From Fonsecaea monophora (lineage: Eukaryota; Ascomycota; Eurotiomycetes; Chaetothyriales; Herpotrichiellaceae), in the NCBI RefSeq assembly GCF_001642475.1, contig NW_019174024.1, forward strand, positions 1 through 64,000: a stretch of DNA of 64,000 nt, read 5' to 3'. The notes beneath the pieces are model-generated. The model searched no databases, had not been told where the DNA came from, and saw nothing but the letters and a program-made list of their open reading frames with translations. A program made the translations under genes and the position numbers. This document shows positions 52,357 to 64,000 of this stretch, piece after piece. Position 1 is the stretch's first letter; the number at the start of each line of letters is the position of its first letter.

Positions 52357-53460
52357 ATGAGTGCTACGGAGCTAGAAACAGAAACATCGCAACCCAACAA
52401 CCGCAAAAGAAATGCAGATACCGCAGAGATAGAAATAGATGTGGAGGCGCCCGAACCTCCTTCCAAGAAGGCTCTTCGCAAAGCAAAGAAAGCAAAAGTG
52501 TCTGATACCAGCAAGTCCTCGTCCGAAGTAAAGAACACGGAACAATTCACCGAAACACAAGATGCACCTCAGAAAGAGTCTATTCGCTCTGCATACGGGA
52601 TTTGGATCGGAAACCTTTCTTTTGGTATTACGAAGGACGACCTCACAAAGTTTTTGACCTCCGATCCCACGAATGTAATCCGACAAGATCAGATAACCAG
52701 GATACATCTGCCTCAAGGACCGCCAAAGTTTGGCAGAGCACAGAACAAAGGGTTTGCCTACATTGATTTTTCAGACCAAGAATGCATCGACATCGCACTG
52801 AAGCTTAGCGAATCTCTTCTAGGCGGCCGCCGCGTGTTGATCAAAAATGCGAAGAATTTTGAGGGTAGACCAGAGCAGAGAAAAGACAAGGTCGAGAAGC
52901 AGACTCGGCCACCAAGTAAGAGAATCTTTGTTGGCAACTTGGATTTCAACACTACGGTAGAGGATCTGGAAGCGCATTTTGGAGTATGTGGTCCCATCGT
53001 CCACACGCACATGGCCACGTTTGAAGATTCAGGAAAGTGCAAAGGGTTCGCGTGGATCGACTTCGAACAGATAGGATCTGCAGAAAAGGCTATGCGAGGG
53101 TGGGTTGAGCGAGGAGATGGTGCAGGGGACTCGACTTCGGACTCAAAATCGTCGAAGAGCAAGATCTTGCTTCAGAGACTTCACGGCCGCAAGTTAAGGA
53201 TGGAGTATGCTGAAGACAAGGCGACTCGATACGAGAAGAGGTTTGGTAAATCGGCGAAGAAGGCGGCATCAAATGAGGGAGATTCTAGAGATGATAATGG
53301 GATCACGGAGGTGAACGATGAGGAGGCGAAGATCGAACCCATGTATGGCAAGAAGAAGACGGATCCTAGCAAGACGCAAGGCAAATATTCAGAGGAGACA
53401 GTACAGAGACTGACGGGTGCAATCATCGAAAGTAAAGGCCTGCGAACTCTCTTTGACTAA
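52357..53460 (+). CDS. nop13: Nucleolar RNA-binding protein Nop13 (two RRMs)
   Basis: A 367-residue single-exon protein. Lys-rich N-terminal region (KKALRKAKKAKV) likely directs nuclear/nucleolar entry. RRM1 is at about 81-172: IWIGNLSFG as RNP2, NKGFAYIDF as RNP1. RRM2 is at about 190-285: IFVGNLDFN as RNP2, CKGFAWIDF as RNP1. The close C-terminal ArgLys-rich tail includes MEYAEDKATRYEKRFGK. Domain order and the HGRKLRMEYA ending match yeast Nop13, found in pre-60S/90S preribosomes. The start was moved to 52357 because the upstream in-frame codon is GTG. Confidence 0.85.
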   Translation: MSATELETETSQPNNRKRNADTAEIEIDVEAPEPPSKKALRKAKKAKVSDTSKSSSEVKNTEQFTETQDAPQKESIRSAYGIWIGNLSFGITKDDLTKFLTSDPTNVIRQDQITRIHLPQGPPKFGRAQNKGFAYIDFSDQECIDIALKLSESLLGGRRVLIKNAKNFEGRPEQRKDKVEKQTRPPSKRIFVGNLDFNTTVEDLEAHFGVCGPIVHTHMATFEDSGKCKGFAWIDFEQIGSAEKAMRGWVERGDGAGDSTSDSKSSKSKILLQRLHGRKLRMEYAEDKATRYEKRFGKSAKKAASNEGDSRDDNGITEVNDEEAKIEPMYGKKKTDPSKTQGKYSEETVQRLTGAIIESKGLRTLFD

Positions 53461-54062
53461 CGATGGTTGCCTCACATATACAAACTAGGGACGTTAACAG
53501 GCATCATTCGATCATTTACGGGGGCAGGAGATACATGGAGTGATGGAATGGGAGCTCAACTGGCAGCGGGCCGGTGTTCATTCCTTAGAGGCCTCTTTAG
53601 GCGAGCTAGGCCCCAGCCAGTTAGGCACCTTTCCAGGCTGACCCTTGCCATGACGAAAACCTGGGGCAACGGCCTGATCGAGGCTAGTAGCTATGCCCGA
53701 GGCGACTTCAAGTCTCGCCTCCGGTCAAAAGACACATTTGCTGGTGAATGCAAGGGCATATTGTGCCTCTTCGACCGCGCACTGATTCATTGTCACTGGC
53801 CTAAAAATCTCGAAGACCTCCGAATTCAACTTGATCTATCAGCCTTCCATCTCTGTTTTCATCCGCGCAACCTTGGGATGGATGTCAGGATTCTGTAAAT
53901 GTTCTTTGCCCCAAAAAGCGCCGTCCTACCTCCATCGAGTCGAGACTTCAGTGCTCGACAACCGAGAATGATTCATCCTCAAATCTCCTAAATCTCATTT
54001 ACCTCGCGTCTCGAGTCGCTCCGTTCCAAGAGTCTCAAGTCAGGTCCGGAATCACTACAATC
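53461..54062. other. Intergenic, nop13 3' flank and Barentsz gene promoter
   Basis: Contains a 143-codon open frame beginning at a TTG; it has no family features and I do not call it a gene. Confidence 0.5.
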
Positions 54063-56168
54063 ATGCCCGCACCTCGACGGAAAAATCTGCTCGCGAGCAG
54101 ACGGCGGCGACAAGATGAAGGAGAGGAAGAAGGATCTGTCCTCGGTGATTTTGAGGATGATTCTCTGAGCGAGGGCTCCGCGGTCACCAACGCTGAGGAG
54201 GAAGGAGAATTTGAAGGAAGCGAGTCTAGTGGAGACGAGCGAGAGCCGGCGCAGCAAGCTACAACGGGCGCAACAACGCAGGATCAGGAGGACCGCGCTG
54301 CTATGGTCTCTCATGAGGATTCTTCAAAGCCTAAGGCTACCTTTGGGCACTCGGCTGATACCGAAGCGATGTTACATGGGTTGAGTGAAGCTCAGCAATC
54401 ACAACAGACCGAACAGCTGCACTTTGATAGCCTGCCTGTTTCGACGAATGCTGGTGGCGCAGAGGCCGTTGCTGCTACTGCTGCTGCTGCTCCTGCTCCT
54501 CCTTCAGGTTCGAGGGATTTCCGACAAGAAACTCCAGCTCAGCGTGCTCGCAGGGAGCATCAAGAGTACATTCGCCAAAGAGATGCAAATCCCGCATTCG
54601 TGCCCACCAGAGGAGGCTTTTTCCTCCATGACGACCGGAACTCGTCGTCGATTGGACCAAACACCAGACCTCTTGGGCGAGGCAGAGGTCGGGCTTATGG
54701 CCCTACAATGAGCTCAGGGTAAGTGAAACAAAATGAGACGCTTGTTACCTTTACTGATGTATGTAGACGAGGAATTGGTCTCACTGAACCGACTGATAAG
54801 CCTTGGGCACATGATCTCCATGAACAGCATGAAAACAAGACGAAGTCGTTGCAGCATTCAACCACACCAACTGCTGCCCCTGTTGACATGGAGAAGGAAC
54901 AGGGCAAAACTAAAGTTGCTTCATCAGCTCCGAACAGGTCGTTTTCGTTCACATCCATCTTGGGAAATGTCAACGTCCAAATATCATTTCCCGGCATGGA
55001 TGCCAAAAACCTTGTACCGAACGTCGTTAAGAAGCACCATGTTTTGCTCCCTCAACATCGTCCTCCGCTGAGAAGGGACAAGCCTGTACGCATCTCAATC
55101 CCAGGTGCGTCACCACGATACGTCTTTCCTAGCGCAGATCGGTCCTTCATCTTCATTCCACGGGCTCTCCGTCCCAATCAACCGGGATATTCACGCGGCC
55201 GCGGTAGAGGTAGCTTCCAAGGAAGCCGCAGACCGAGCATATATGGAGGCTATACTCCAAGTGTTGCCATGAGCCGGAAATCTTCCATGGGGGCGTCCAC
55301 CTTGCGAGATGGCATCAGATCCCCCGCCGAATCGGTCATTTCTCGCCCTCCAGCAGCTGGAAATGAAACCAGTCGGCCTGTTGTCCGCATGCCATCCGGA
55401 GCTCCAACACCATCACTCTCGAGAACTGGGATGCCGGTAGTGAATGGTCAGATTGCTATGAATGCTACACCAACACAAATGCAAGCACCTGCAATGTATG
55501 GGAGCCACAACGCAGCCATTCCTATGCATCAACCTCGCCCCCAGAAGACCGTCTCCGTGGCACACATTGAATCGCCCGCCACTTTTCATTTCAAAGCTCC
55601 TCAACAGCAACAAGAAATACCATTCCACCAGCAAGTCCCTGCTCAAATGGCCGGCTTGTATGTGGAAGACAAGGCAATAGCTCAACCTGGTCCACCGGCA
55701 GTCCCTGGGATGGCTGGAATGACGCCTCTCTCGCAGATACCGGAAGGAGGGGTCTTCGCGCCGGGCTTCCAGCCATACCCAGCCATCGGAGGCGCTGCAT
55801 ATTTTGGGCCACCTTACAGCAACGGAGCCGTTTTCTACCCTCCACTTCCAGGTACAAGCGCTTTTGGAGTTCCAATGACAGGCCCAGCACTAGCACCGAG
55901 CTTTGTGCCTGGATCGCAATCGCACCCGATGAGCTACATGTCTGTGACAGGACCTACGGAAAGCAACATGCTTGCGCACGAGTCCAACGGCATGGTCTAC
56001 TACTACAACCCGACAATGTTCGCCCATGATCCTCAGGGGACAATGCAACAACTTCCCATTGCTCCAAATGGAAACATGTTGCCCTTGACCAATGGAATGC
56101 CGACCCAGGCTCCATATTACTACTCTTCTGCCCCTGGCGGCATGTTCTACCCCGCGCAATCTGGCTGA
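54063..56168 (+). CDS. Barentsz/CASC3 (MLN51)-like exon-junction protein
   Basis: CDS join(54063..54718, 54767..56168), 685 aa; 48-nt intron (gtaagt...tgtag, branch TACTGAT). The Btz (SELOR) segment, which clamps eIF4AIII and RNA in the exon-junction complex, covers about 147-260. It includes TPAQRARREHQEYI, NPAFVPTRGGFFLHDDR and, after the junction, GRGIGLTEPTDKPWAHDLHE. The N-terminus is acidic (EGEEEGSVLGDFEDD), and the long C-terminus is Pro/Gly/Met/Gln-rich and disordered, with an RG-rich patch (YSRGRGRGSFQGSRR). The intron falls inside the Btz segment. Many yeasts lack this gene, but filamentous fungi keep an EJC. Confidence 0.83.
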
Positions 56169-57271
56169 TTTGTGGTTTACGGATTCTCTATGTCTTTGTT
56201 GATTTCCTTATATCTTGATCTTTAGTTTCCCTTTTCAGCGGGTAATGGAGTACGGAGCACTCTTGTGTTTGGGTGAAGTGAAGCTCGGTTCGTCGGCTGT
56301 CAAAGGGGAATACCCTGGAGACTTTTCTCCTCTGTTTTCTTCCATCATGGCTTCGAGATATCCTTGACCATATTCTTCATGTACATTATATCTCGTGGTT
56401 AAAAAAAAGAAGACCTTGTTGATGATTGTTAGACTCCTTTGCAAGAGTGAGCTCAAAGTCAAAGAAGGGAGTGCAAAAGCTCGAAAGCTGCAGGTTGATG
56501 CGCTTGTGGAATTAGTGGCAATCATGTAGAGGGATTCGAAGATTCATCAAGACTAGCTTCGTCAGCGATTGACCTCGTGTCTGAGGGATCAACGAAAGGT
56601 AGTTCCGTCGATGGGAAGCGGAGTTTCTTTTTGTTACGGAGGATGAAAAGAGGTTTGAGAGCTCAGGTTAATAGGCTGCGCTCAATACTTGACAGAGGCA
56701 AAGGTCATCTGAGCCCAAGTCTGCCTTGGCCGAGAGTTTTGACAAGGCTCGTACTAGCAAAATAGCACCAGAGCAATATAACCGGTGAGGAATGTTGAGT
56801 CTGTAGCAGAAAGTGTCGGCCACGAATCGCGGGTGCAAACCGGACATCCGCCTTGCCGTAAGTGACTTTTGGTATTGAATTGTGATTTGGTGCTGCCTGT
56901 TCAGTGGAGTCACGTGCACTAGTGGAGTGAGGTCCGACAGGTCGAGATTCCCCGCCTTGGAGGGTTGAGTGGTGATTGATTGCCTCTGCCAGGCTGCGAG
57001 CTTTCCACTTGCACCCGTCATCTCCTCTCGAAGGCCTGCTGTGTTTAACCACCATCTACCACCTCCCACCCATCACCCTGACCTCTCTTGCGTCCTCTTC
57101 TTCATCCCTCTCTGTTTCCTGTAGAACAGAAGAGACATACACTCTTCATGTCCGCTGCTTGTTGAGATTCCTCGCACTGCCGATCTGACCGACTCTTTGC
57201 AACCTGCCCGCAGGGTGCTACGGTCAAACCAACCTGACACCGCCTAATCCAGCGTTGCCTTCTCAACCACC
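56169..57271. other. Intergenic, Barentsz 3' flank and NBR1 promoter
   Basis: No gene seen. Contains the GTCACGTG E-box listed separately, and a CT-rich stretch at 57010-57120. Confidence 0.55.
56909..56916. promoter_or_regulatory. GTCACGTG E-box upstream of NBR1
   Basis: CACGTG palindrome with GT flank, about 360 bp before the NBR1 ATG. It resembles the animal CLEAR element. Regulator in fungi unknown. Confidence 0.3.
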
Positions 57272-59939
57272 ATGGCTACCCTTCATCCTCACACAGGTCC
57301 TGTTGGCCCCGATACCCTCATTACCGTCAAGGTCATCTTCGACGGGACAAACAGAAGATTCAAACTTGCCCTGCGAGAACTCACTGCCAACGTGCTTCCA
57401 CAAAAGGTGCGTAGATCCACCGGTGTCAACCTGAGAATTGAATCATCCTCGGCTGTGCCTCAGCCCTGCCTTGGGCCATGACGCCTTGGTGACCAGATAG
57501 CTAACGGTTCTCATATCTGCAGCTTCGATCTCTGCTTGCCATCCCCCCGGAGCAAGACGTTCGATTCGACCGATTCTCCGATTCACAGGCAAGATACATC
57601 ACCCTTGACAGTAACGATCCTGCCATCTACAAGCAGCTCTATCGGGCGGCAAAAGCGAAACTCAAGCTACGAATGAGAGCTACCGTTGAGGGCAAAGCTG
57701 CAAGAGACGATCTCCCCCAAGACATTCATATGGCCCAGAGCAAGTTCGCGTCAAAGGACGTTGCTGACTCCCAAGTTGAACCGAGGAGCAACTTCCTCGA
57801 GACTGTTCTCTCCCAGCCAGTTAGCAACGGTGTGGCCGCTCCGTCCTTTAAGGCGTTCCAAAAGACATGCCAATACTCTCCCAAATGTGCCATTCCGGGA
57901 GCCTTTGATCTCGACGTCAATACTTTAAGCATGGACCAGGCTGTCAACCCTCCTCAAGGTCATCCAAGCGACATATGCAGTTTGCCTCTTCCTTCCACCA
58001 ACGACTTCCCTGCCACATCGTACGCAATCGATTGCAACAACTGTGGCATGCCTGTCCCCAGTGAACACTATCACTGCGGTATCTGTGAAGGTGGCGACTT
58101 TGATCTCTGCAAGGCCTGCGTTGAGGCAGGATTCACCTGTAACGGGGACGAGCACTGGTTGCTCAAGCGAACCCTTCGTAATGGGATTATCATTCCCAGT
58201 ATTACCGAAACCCTCGCCCCCAAGAAGTTGTCCAGGGCTGCCGCCGACTCCTCTAGCGAACTGACCACACCAATTAGCCCAGAACGTGATGATACAGAAC
58301 TCACTTGCAACTCATGCATTTTCCGTGAGTCCATACCCGAAAAGCCATTGGTACAGCCAGTATTGACGACCTCTTAGGAATGTCCGCCAGTGAATGTGTC
58401 ACTTGCCAGGAATGTCCTGATTACGACCTCTGCTTCGCTTGTTTCCAGGACGGGCTACACGGGCATGATCCGTCCCATGCCTTTGAGGCACGGGAGTCCG
58501 AAAGAGTGAAAGACAATGTGAATATCACAACTCTGTGCCGCCCAGGACGTGGGGTTCGCCATGACGCTATCTGTGATGGCTGTGATAAGGTAAGTCCTTC
58601 TCTACTGCTCCACTTCGGGAGCTGACTCTCTGTCTAGGCGATATACGGTGTCCGACACAAATGCCTGTCTTGCCCAGACTTCGACTATTGCTCCTCTTGT
58701 ATTGGATCTGCTGGCACAAAACACCCCTTGCACCGCTTCGTGCCTATCTATGTGCCTATCAAGACGTTGCGCACTTCTAAGCCGTCTCATCGTGGCATTT
58801 ATTGTGATGGACCACTTTGCACGTCCTCCAAGCGGTACATCACTGGTGACCGATACAAGTGTGTCGTCTGTCACGATACCGATTTCTGTGCAAACTGCGA
58901 GGCTTTGCCCAGCAACGGCCATAATCCATCTCATCCATTGATCAAGATTAAGCTGCCGATCCGACATGTGTCGATCAGTACTCAACAAGAGAATGAAGAC
59001 GGTGAAAAGGTTGCCCAATTGGGTGACCGACCGGCGGCGAAGAACGCTGCCACCGAGACTACTCGATCTACCTCAGCCAACGCTGCGACTCAAGTCCAGA
59101 CTGTCGCGGAAGTGGACCCTGTTGAGGCCACCCCAAAGGCTGAGATCGCTACAGCGAATGATGCGACTTCGGTGAAACCTGACAATCGCAATCTGCAGGC
59201 CTGGTACGTTACGGATTCGACCCCAGATGGCACGAAAGTTGCTCCCAATCATTTCGTCTCCCAATCCTGGACCCTCCGCAACCCAGGTCCTGATGCTTGG
59301 CCCGCCGGCTGTGCTGTCTACTACATTGGAGGTGATGACATGCGTAATCTCGATGTCCTGCACCCATCCAGCATAAGTGCGATGACCATCGCCAACCGCA
59401 GCAACGTCTTGGGGCATCCTGTCGAGCCTGGTACAACGGCAGTCTTTACTGTCCTCTTGAAGTCTCCAATTCGTGAGGGACGAGCCATTTCTTACTGGCG
59501 TCTTAAGACTCCGGGGGGTGTTCCATTTGGCCACAAGCTCTGGGTTGACATCGAGGTTCGCTCGACTCCTGTCGAGTTGCCTATCCGCTCGCATATCTTG
59601 CCTGCTCCTCCAGTCACCATCGAGACGGTCAGTGAGCCATGCCAGGACGACAACCAGTCGCAAGATAGCTCGACCATGATCTTCCCTAAGCTGGAGAAGG
59701 AGTCCCCTATCTCGAGCGTGCATGATGTCCGTGGAACGCAGGTCGAAGAAGCTCCGGCGGCCTTGATGGAGCCTACTCTCAAGACAGAAGAGCACGAACT
59801 TCTCGAGGACGTTGAGAGCCTCGAGCTCGAGGAGTCTGACAGCGATGAAGAAGGATTCTTGACGGATGAAGAGTACGATATTTTGGACGCCAGTGACGAG
59901 GACTTGGTGATGAACGGACAAACATACACGGCCAAGTGA
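57272..59939 (+). CDS. NBR1-type selective autophagy receptor
   Basis: CDS join(57272..57406, 57523..58324, 58378..58589, 58638..59939), 816 aa; introns 116, 53 and 48 nt. Domains in order: a PB1-like N-terminus (about 17-95; VKVIFDGTNRRFKLALREL, then RFSDSQARYITLDSNDPA); four ZZ zinc fingers (about 213-262, 306-350, 378-425, 437-490) with paired CxxC knuckles, e.g. CNNCGMPV, CGICEGGDFDLCKAC, CDGCDKAIYGVRHKC; and the FW/NBR1 domain (about 571-690; SQSWTLRNPGPDAWPAGC, YWRLKTPGGVPFG). The acidic C-terminus has EEYDILDASDED with YDIL at 796-799, a canonical Atg8-binding LIR/AIM. PB1-ZZ-FW-LIR identifies NBR1. It likely carries cargo to the vacuole. A UBA domain, present in animals and plants, is not seen. 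Confidence 0.9.
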
Positions 59940-61212
59940 ACAAAGTGGACGCAGGCACGGTGCCACTGAAAATATGGAGTGTACACGGAGCTACACCCAC
60001 AGGAGTGCAATGCGCAGGATGGGAGCTACATCTTTTACTGGGCACAGAATGAAAGCAAAGCCAAGACTATCGAGGAATATGCGAGCCGGATTAGGTGGGC
60101 TTTTTTGGATCAGGCTGAGTAGGGCGTGATCGAGGGAGTGCCAACGGGGATTGTCAAAGTACTTCAATCTTTTCTCTCTTTCTCTTAGTGACCAAGGCAG
60201 AATTACCACACAACCAGCCAACAGCTCTCGTCCGCTTTGACCAGAAACTCGTTCTCGAATGGTATGCAGTATGTCCCTGCAGCAGTTGGAATTACTTGCA
60301 CTCGATTGCAGCGACCAAGCAATGGGAGCGAGACATTGGAGGTATGTGTGACATCTGGTGACACCAAGACGAAGGGCGCGAACAAGGCAGATGGGCCGTG
60401 TCGTCATAATTGTAATGGGAAGGACAGGACTGGTAGCTTCGGCACTGTGGGTAGTTGTGGTCAACGGCCTACAAGAGCGAGGAGACGAGGTGGTAGTCAT
60501 GCTGATCAGCCGAGTCGACTTTGGAGGAGGGGATGGCGGGTTAAACCGGAGTTGGTAGTGTCAGTCGTCAGTGGCTGACTTGGTTCTCTAGCGACTCCTA
60601 CCTACTCAGGTAACAACTGCCTAGGTACTTCATCGGTATAGTGACAGGCAGGCTTGTTGGCATGTGTTGGCTGGGTCCTCTTGTCCGTTGCGTTTGCCCC
60701 AAGGTCCGCAGGTTGCAGAGTCGCAGGGTCGCAGGGTCACCACCTGGGAACCACTTGGGTGCCACCCCCGCAGCTTCCAAATCGCACCGTGTCTGCCAAG
60801 TGGGTGAACCTTTGGCCCAATCCCAGTCCCAAGTCCCGTGTCAAAACTCCCTCCCTCCACACTTTCTCCGGTTGCCTTTCACTTTTGTCACCGCTTCTCA
60901 GACTGCGCTGTCCTTTTTAAACATCTGGTTTTGCTGTGGGCTTCTGCCTGACGCCCCGCGAGGACCTTTTTTATTTCCCCGTTATATTCACCGTGAACTC
61001 CTCCCACATGGAAATTCAACGACTCCCTCCACATCATCTGTCGAAATACCGAGCCTCGAGACCCAAAGGGTGACCAGTACTCGACCTCTGGTCGGCCGTT
61101 TGCAGATTCAAGAAGATCGACTAATTCCGGTTTTGCCACACGGGCCATACCTATTATTACCAACATTATTTCCCAATATTTTCTCACTGGAATCAACCTT
61201 AGAGAGTGCAAC
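59940..61212. other. Intergenic, NBR1 3' flank and IFRD promoter
   Basis: No supported gene. Many short frames run upstream of the IFRD ATG, but none has family features. Confidence 0.5.
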
Positions 61213-62727
61213 ATGCATGAAGACTTGCGCCGAAGAGCCCTTGAGAGCGGCAAGACCGTCTCCAACAAGGCCAAATCCAAGCAGTCGTCAAGAGGAAGTT
61301 CGCGTGGCAATTCGGCACCCAACTCGCGTAGTGCTTCTCGAGTCCAGAGCAGAGACGTCTCGGACGACGAAGATTTGGATAAGGGCAATCTCAGTGATGA
61401 TACTACACAGAGGTGAATTCTTATCACGATTCCTCGCGCTGCCTTGCGCGCTAGAAGAAGTGGGCTAATTCCGGTGATGCACAGTATCAATTCGATCGAT
61501 GCTCTCCTCGAAACCGACGATATCAACGAGCAGACCTCGGACGTGGCTCGGCAAGAATTGAGCGATGTCATCTCGCAGCTGCTCGACCGTAAAGGGAGCA
61601 ACAACAAGAGCAGGGAAGATGCGCTGGCTACATATGTCAAATGCTTGACCTCGCACTACCTTGCCGAGGTTCTGTACGGTCGGGTTCAAGACCTCGTTAA
61701 CGCGTTCAGCCGAAGCATCAAAGCAGAAACGAGCGAGAAGGAGACGACATTGGCCCTTAGAGCCATGGCACTTACTGCCATCACATTCGCTGATAGCAAC
61801 CTCTACGAAACGGTTGCGGCGTCCTTGAAACGAAGTATTTCCGACTCTCGTTCTACTGCCGTTAAAGCTGCGGCAATCTATGCGATTGGGATCTGCGTTT
61901 CGTTTGGAGGCGCTGATGAAGAAGAGATCTTGGACGTGATGACTTTCTTATTGGAAATTGCGTCGAGTGATGGTGCGTTTGTTGATGCCGATGACAGTGC
62001 TGAGGTTGTCACGGCAGCCTTAAATACATACGGGTTCTTGGCCACTCAGGTGGAAGATCTCGAGCAAGAGTCGGAGGATGCGGTGGCGACATTCCTCGAC
62101 CAGCTGGATGCGGATGATGCCAAAGTCCAAGTATCGGCGGGCGAGAACATTGCTTTGCTGTACGAGAAATGCTACACACCCCGTGAGGAAGACGACGAAT
62201 CATCGTCTTCGGACGAGGACATACCTGAAGACGAACTTCCCAACGACCGGCCTCACATGCGATCCTACCTCGTCAAACGGTATAACCCGTACCACAACAC
62301 GCATGAAGTATTAGACAAGGTGACGGCGCTCGCGTCGCTCAGTACCAAGTCGATGCATCGACGAGACAAGAAGGCATTGCACCAATCGTTTGCCAGCATT
62401 GCCATGACGGTGCAGGACCCCCGGCTGGGGCTCCAGTCCAATAATGCCTCTAAGATGGTGGTCCGAGTACATCGGGAAGGTGAAATGCGAGTGGACAAAT
62501 GGTGGAAGCTGATGCGGCTGCACGCAATTCGAAGGCTCCTCGCTGGAGGGTTTGTTAACCACTACTTTGAGGGCAACAAACAGGTGCTGGACGCGCTGCC
62601 GATGATCATGCGGGGCATTGGAAGTTCAGGCATGGCCAGTCCTCGAAAGATAGGCGGCAACAAGGGGTCCAAGGGCAAGTACCGCGACGTGCGACGGTTT
62701 GTATCGGCCGACGTGACGGCGGCTTGA
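61213..62727 (+). CDS. Interferon-related developmental regulator (IFRD) family protein
   Basis: CDS join(61213..61412, 61485..62727), 480 aa; 72-nt intron (gtgaat...cacag, branch CTAAT). A basic, Ser/Arg-rich N-terminus (about 1-65) precedes helical HEAT-like repeats of the IFRD domain. Landmarks are LLDRKGSNNKSREDALATYV, TTLALRAMALTAITF, KAAAIYAIGICVSFGG and SAGENIALLYEKC. The conserved C-terminal block follows: HRRDKKALHQSFASIAMTV, WWKLMRLHAIRRLLAGGF and VNHYFEGNKQVL. An acidic loop (EEDDESSSSDEDIPEDE) lies between. Mammalian IFRD2 binds and inactivates ribosomes, and IFRD1 is linked to stress and differentiation; fungal function is not established. Confidence 0.88.
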
Positions 62728-64000
62728 GTTGGGGAGGAAGTTCGAGGGGTGGTTTGGTCTTGTTTCCATCTTGTCCTTTTCTTTTTATCTCTCCATGTTT
62801 GCATCTCTTAGAGCATTTCTCATGTACTTGGACATGTTACCACGAGTTAGAGACACGACAATTATGACTGGCAGAAAGCCAGTATTTAATGAGAAGGTGG
62901 ATTGAATATTGGCTTTGTTACGGTGTGGATCTGATCCGTGATGGGGTGACCCGTGAGCTCGCATAAAGAGGTGGAATGGAGTAAAAGGCCAGACAACAGC
63001 AGATTATGCACGGCCGGTTTCAGATGAGTTAGGATGAGGAATGCTGCTGACTAGACAGGGTCAACAGTACCAGCTGTCAAAACAATCTGCATGGTGAGCA
63101 GACGAGGTGCTTCCATGCTGAGGATAGTCGGTGAAGCCATGAATCAGCCAGGCGAATACGAGATGCGGCGGCTATTGTCAAAGGAGGCTTGGGATGTTAT
63201 TCGTCACGCCTCATTCATTCGTACCCGTACTGAGTACGCGTACTCGCCGTATTATTTGAGGGCTGAGGAGGCTGAGGAGGGCTGATGGAGGGCTGAGCGT
63301 TGAAGGCATGTTTAGTTGTGCATATTCGGTGCAAGATTGACGCAGAGATAGATACTCGCCATGCAAACTTTCTCTTTGCCATGTGCAAGTGCCGTTCATT
63401 CAAGATGTGAATTTCTTTGTGCAAAGAGTTCGGGATACTGGCGAGTTCCGTGCTTGTGCGAGAAGCGGCTCCAGTGGGAGAAATCTACGAGGTTCGGGGC
63501 GGCCTCACTGGCTTGACTGGCCACTGCCAATATCCCTCCTTTCCACCGGGGCGCCACTTGGGGCGCAGGCGATGCTGACTATCGTGCTCCGTAAGTGACG
63601 GGTGGTGCTTGTGTGCCTGCTGATGATTGCAGGTAGTGCAGGGGCTAAGGGGCGCCTAAATGATGGGGGGCACAGGGCAGGTTTGATCCCCCTTTCCAGG
63701 CTTCACTAGGTACTTGGACCTCGTACTGGCACTCGTAATACGCATGTGTCCACATGTCCACATGTCCACTTTCCCACTTTTTGTCTGGGTCAAGCCAGCG
63801 TACGAGGTAGACGCCCAGGTATTATTGGGCAGTTGGCTACAGGTGGTTCTTCAGGAGAAATCAAAATCAACTACTGGGGCCCCTGATGGTCTTGCTAGGC
63901 TGAAAGGAGCCTCCTTGCCCGGCCCAACTGCAACTCAGCCCTCTTTTGTTGTTTCGCCGTAGGGGAGAAAGATGGGAAAAGGAAAGTCAAACACTTTGTC
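62728..64000. other. Terminal intergenic stretch without a recognised gene
   Basis: 1.27 kb. Contains IFRD 3' UTR, a repeated GAGGCTGAGGAGG-type tract near 63260-63300 and 2.9 copies of TGTCCACA at 63747-63769. No convincing coding frame or RNA gene; a gene could begin beyond the window. Confidence 0.5.
63747..63769. repeat. (TGTCCACA) direct repeat, 2.9 copies
   Basis: Perfect 8-bp period in noncoding DNA. Confidence 0.85.

Noticed and set aside
53467..53898. 143-codon frame after nop13
   Set aside because: It starts at TTG, has no recognisable domain, and sits in the 3' flank/promoter zone.

Overview
This is a gene-dense stretch of a filamentous ascomycete (Pezizomycotina) nuclear chromosome. 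The evidence is: intron-poor genes with short 47-161 nt GT-AG introns carrying CTAAC/CTGAC-type branch points; proteins with fungal-specific architecture (ApsB/Mto1, fungal SLATT, HeLo, IEC3, Tps1/Tps2, Osh3); and intergenic TACGGAGTA words of a kind common in Eurotiomycetes. The species cannot be fixed from sequence alone. No tRNA, rRNA, transposon, CRISPR array or viral element was recognised.

Layout. 0-3.5 kb: a broken or partial GH76 glycosidase at the edge, an SDR oxidoreductase and a two-TM fungal SLATT protein. 4.7-19.6 kb: a BTB protein, the microtubule-organising protein ApsB/Mto1, a Sec7-PH Arf GEF and the Golgi protein UNC-50. 20.5-29.3 kb: a GFA-domain zinc protein, a mitochondrial-type poly(A)-polymerase-like nucleotidyltransferase, trehalose-6-phosphate phosphatase (Tps2) and a PDAP1/PP28 phosphoprotein. 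30-38.1 kb: a DUF1917/BLES03 protein, a HeLo-domain pseudokinase, ribokinase, and a protein kinase whose N-terminus resembles those of STAND/NLR proteins. 39.7-46.2 kb: an SRPBCC/START-like protein, trehalose-6-phosphate synthase (Tps1) and another divergent kinase. 47.2-62.8 kb: Osh3-type oxysterol-binding protein, INO80 subunit Iec3, Nop13, the Barentsz/CASC3 exon-junction protein, the autophagy receptor NBR1 and an IFRD protein. The final 1.3 kb holds no gene I can support.

How the genes relate. Most are unlinked housekeeping genes. Two groupings stand out. Both central trehalose enzymes (tps1, tps2) lie within 20 kb. The 31.7-38.1 kb interval carries a HeLo (membrane-active cell-death fold) pseudokinase beside a kinase with intact DFG, catalytic Asp and P-loop on a helical N-terminus of the kind found on fungal STAND receptors. 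By architecture this resembles the RIPK3/MLKL kinase-effector pair of animal necroptosis. The resemblance is an inference; no functional link is shown by the sequence.

Multi-exon models below were built by hand from splice consensus and family continuity. Every joined CDS length is a multiple of three.
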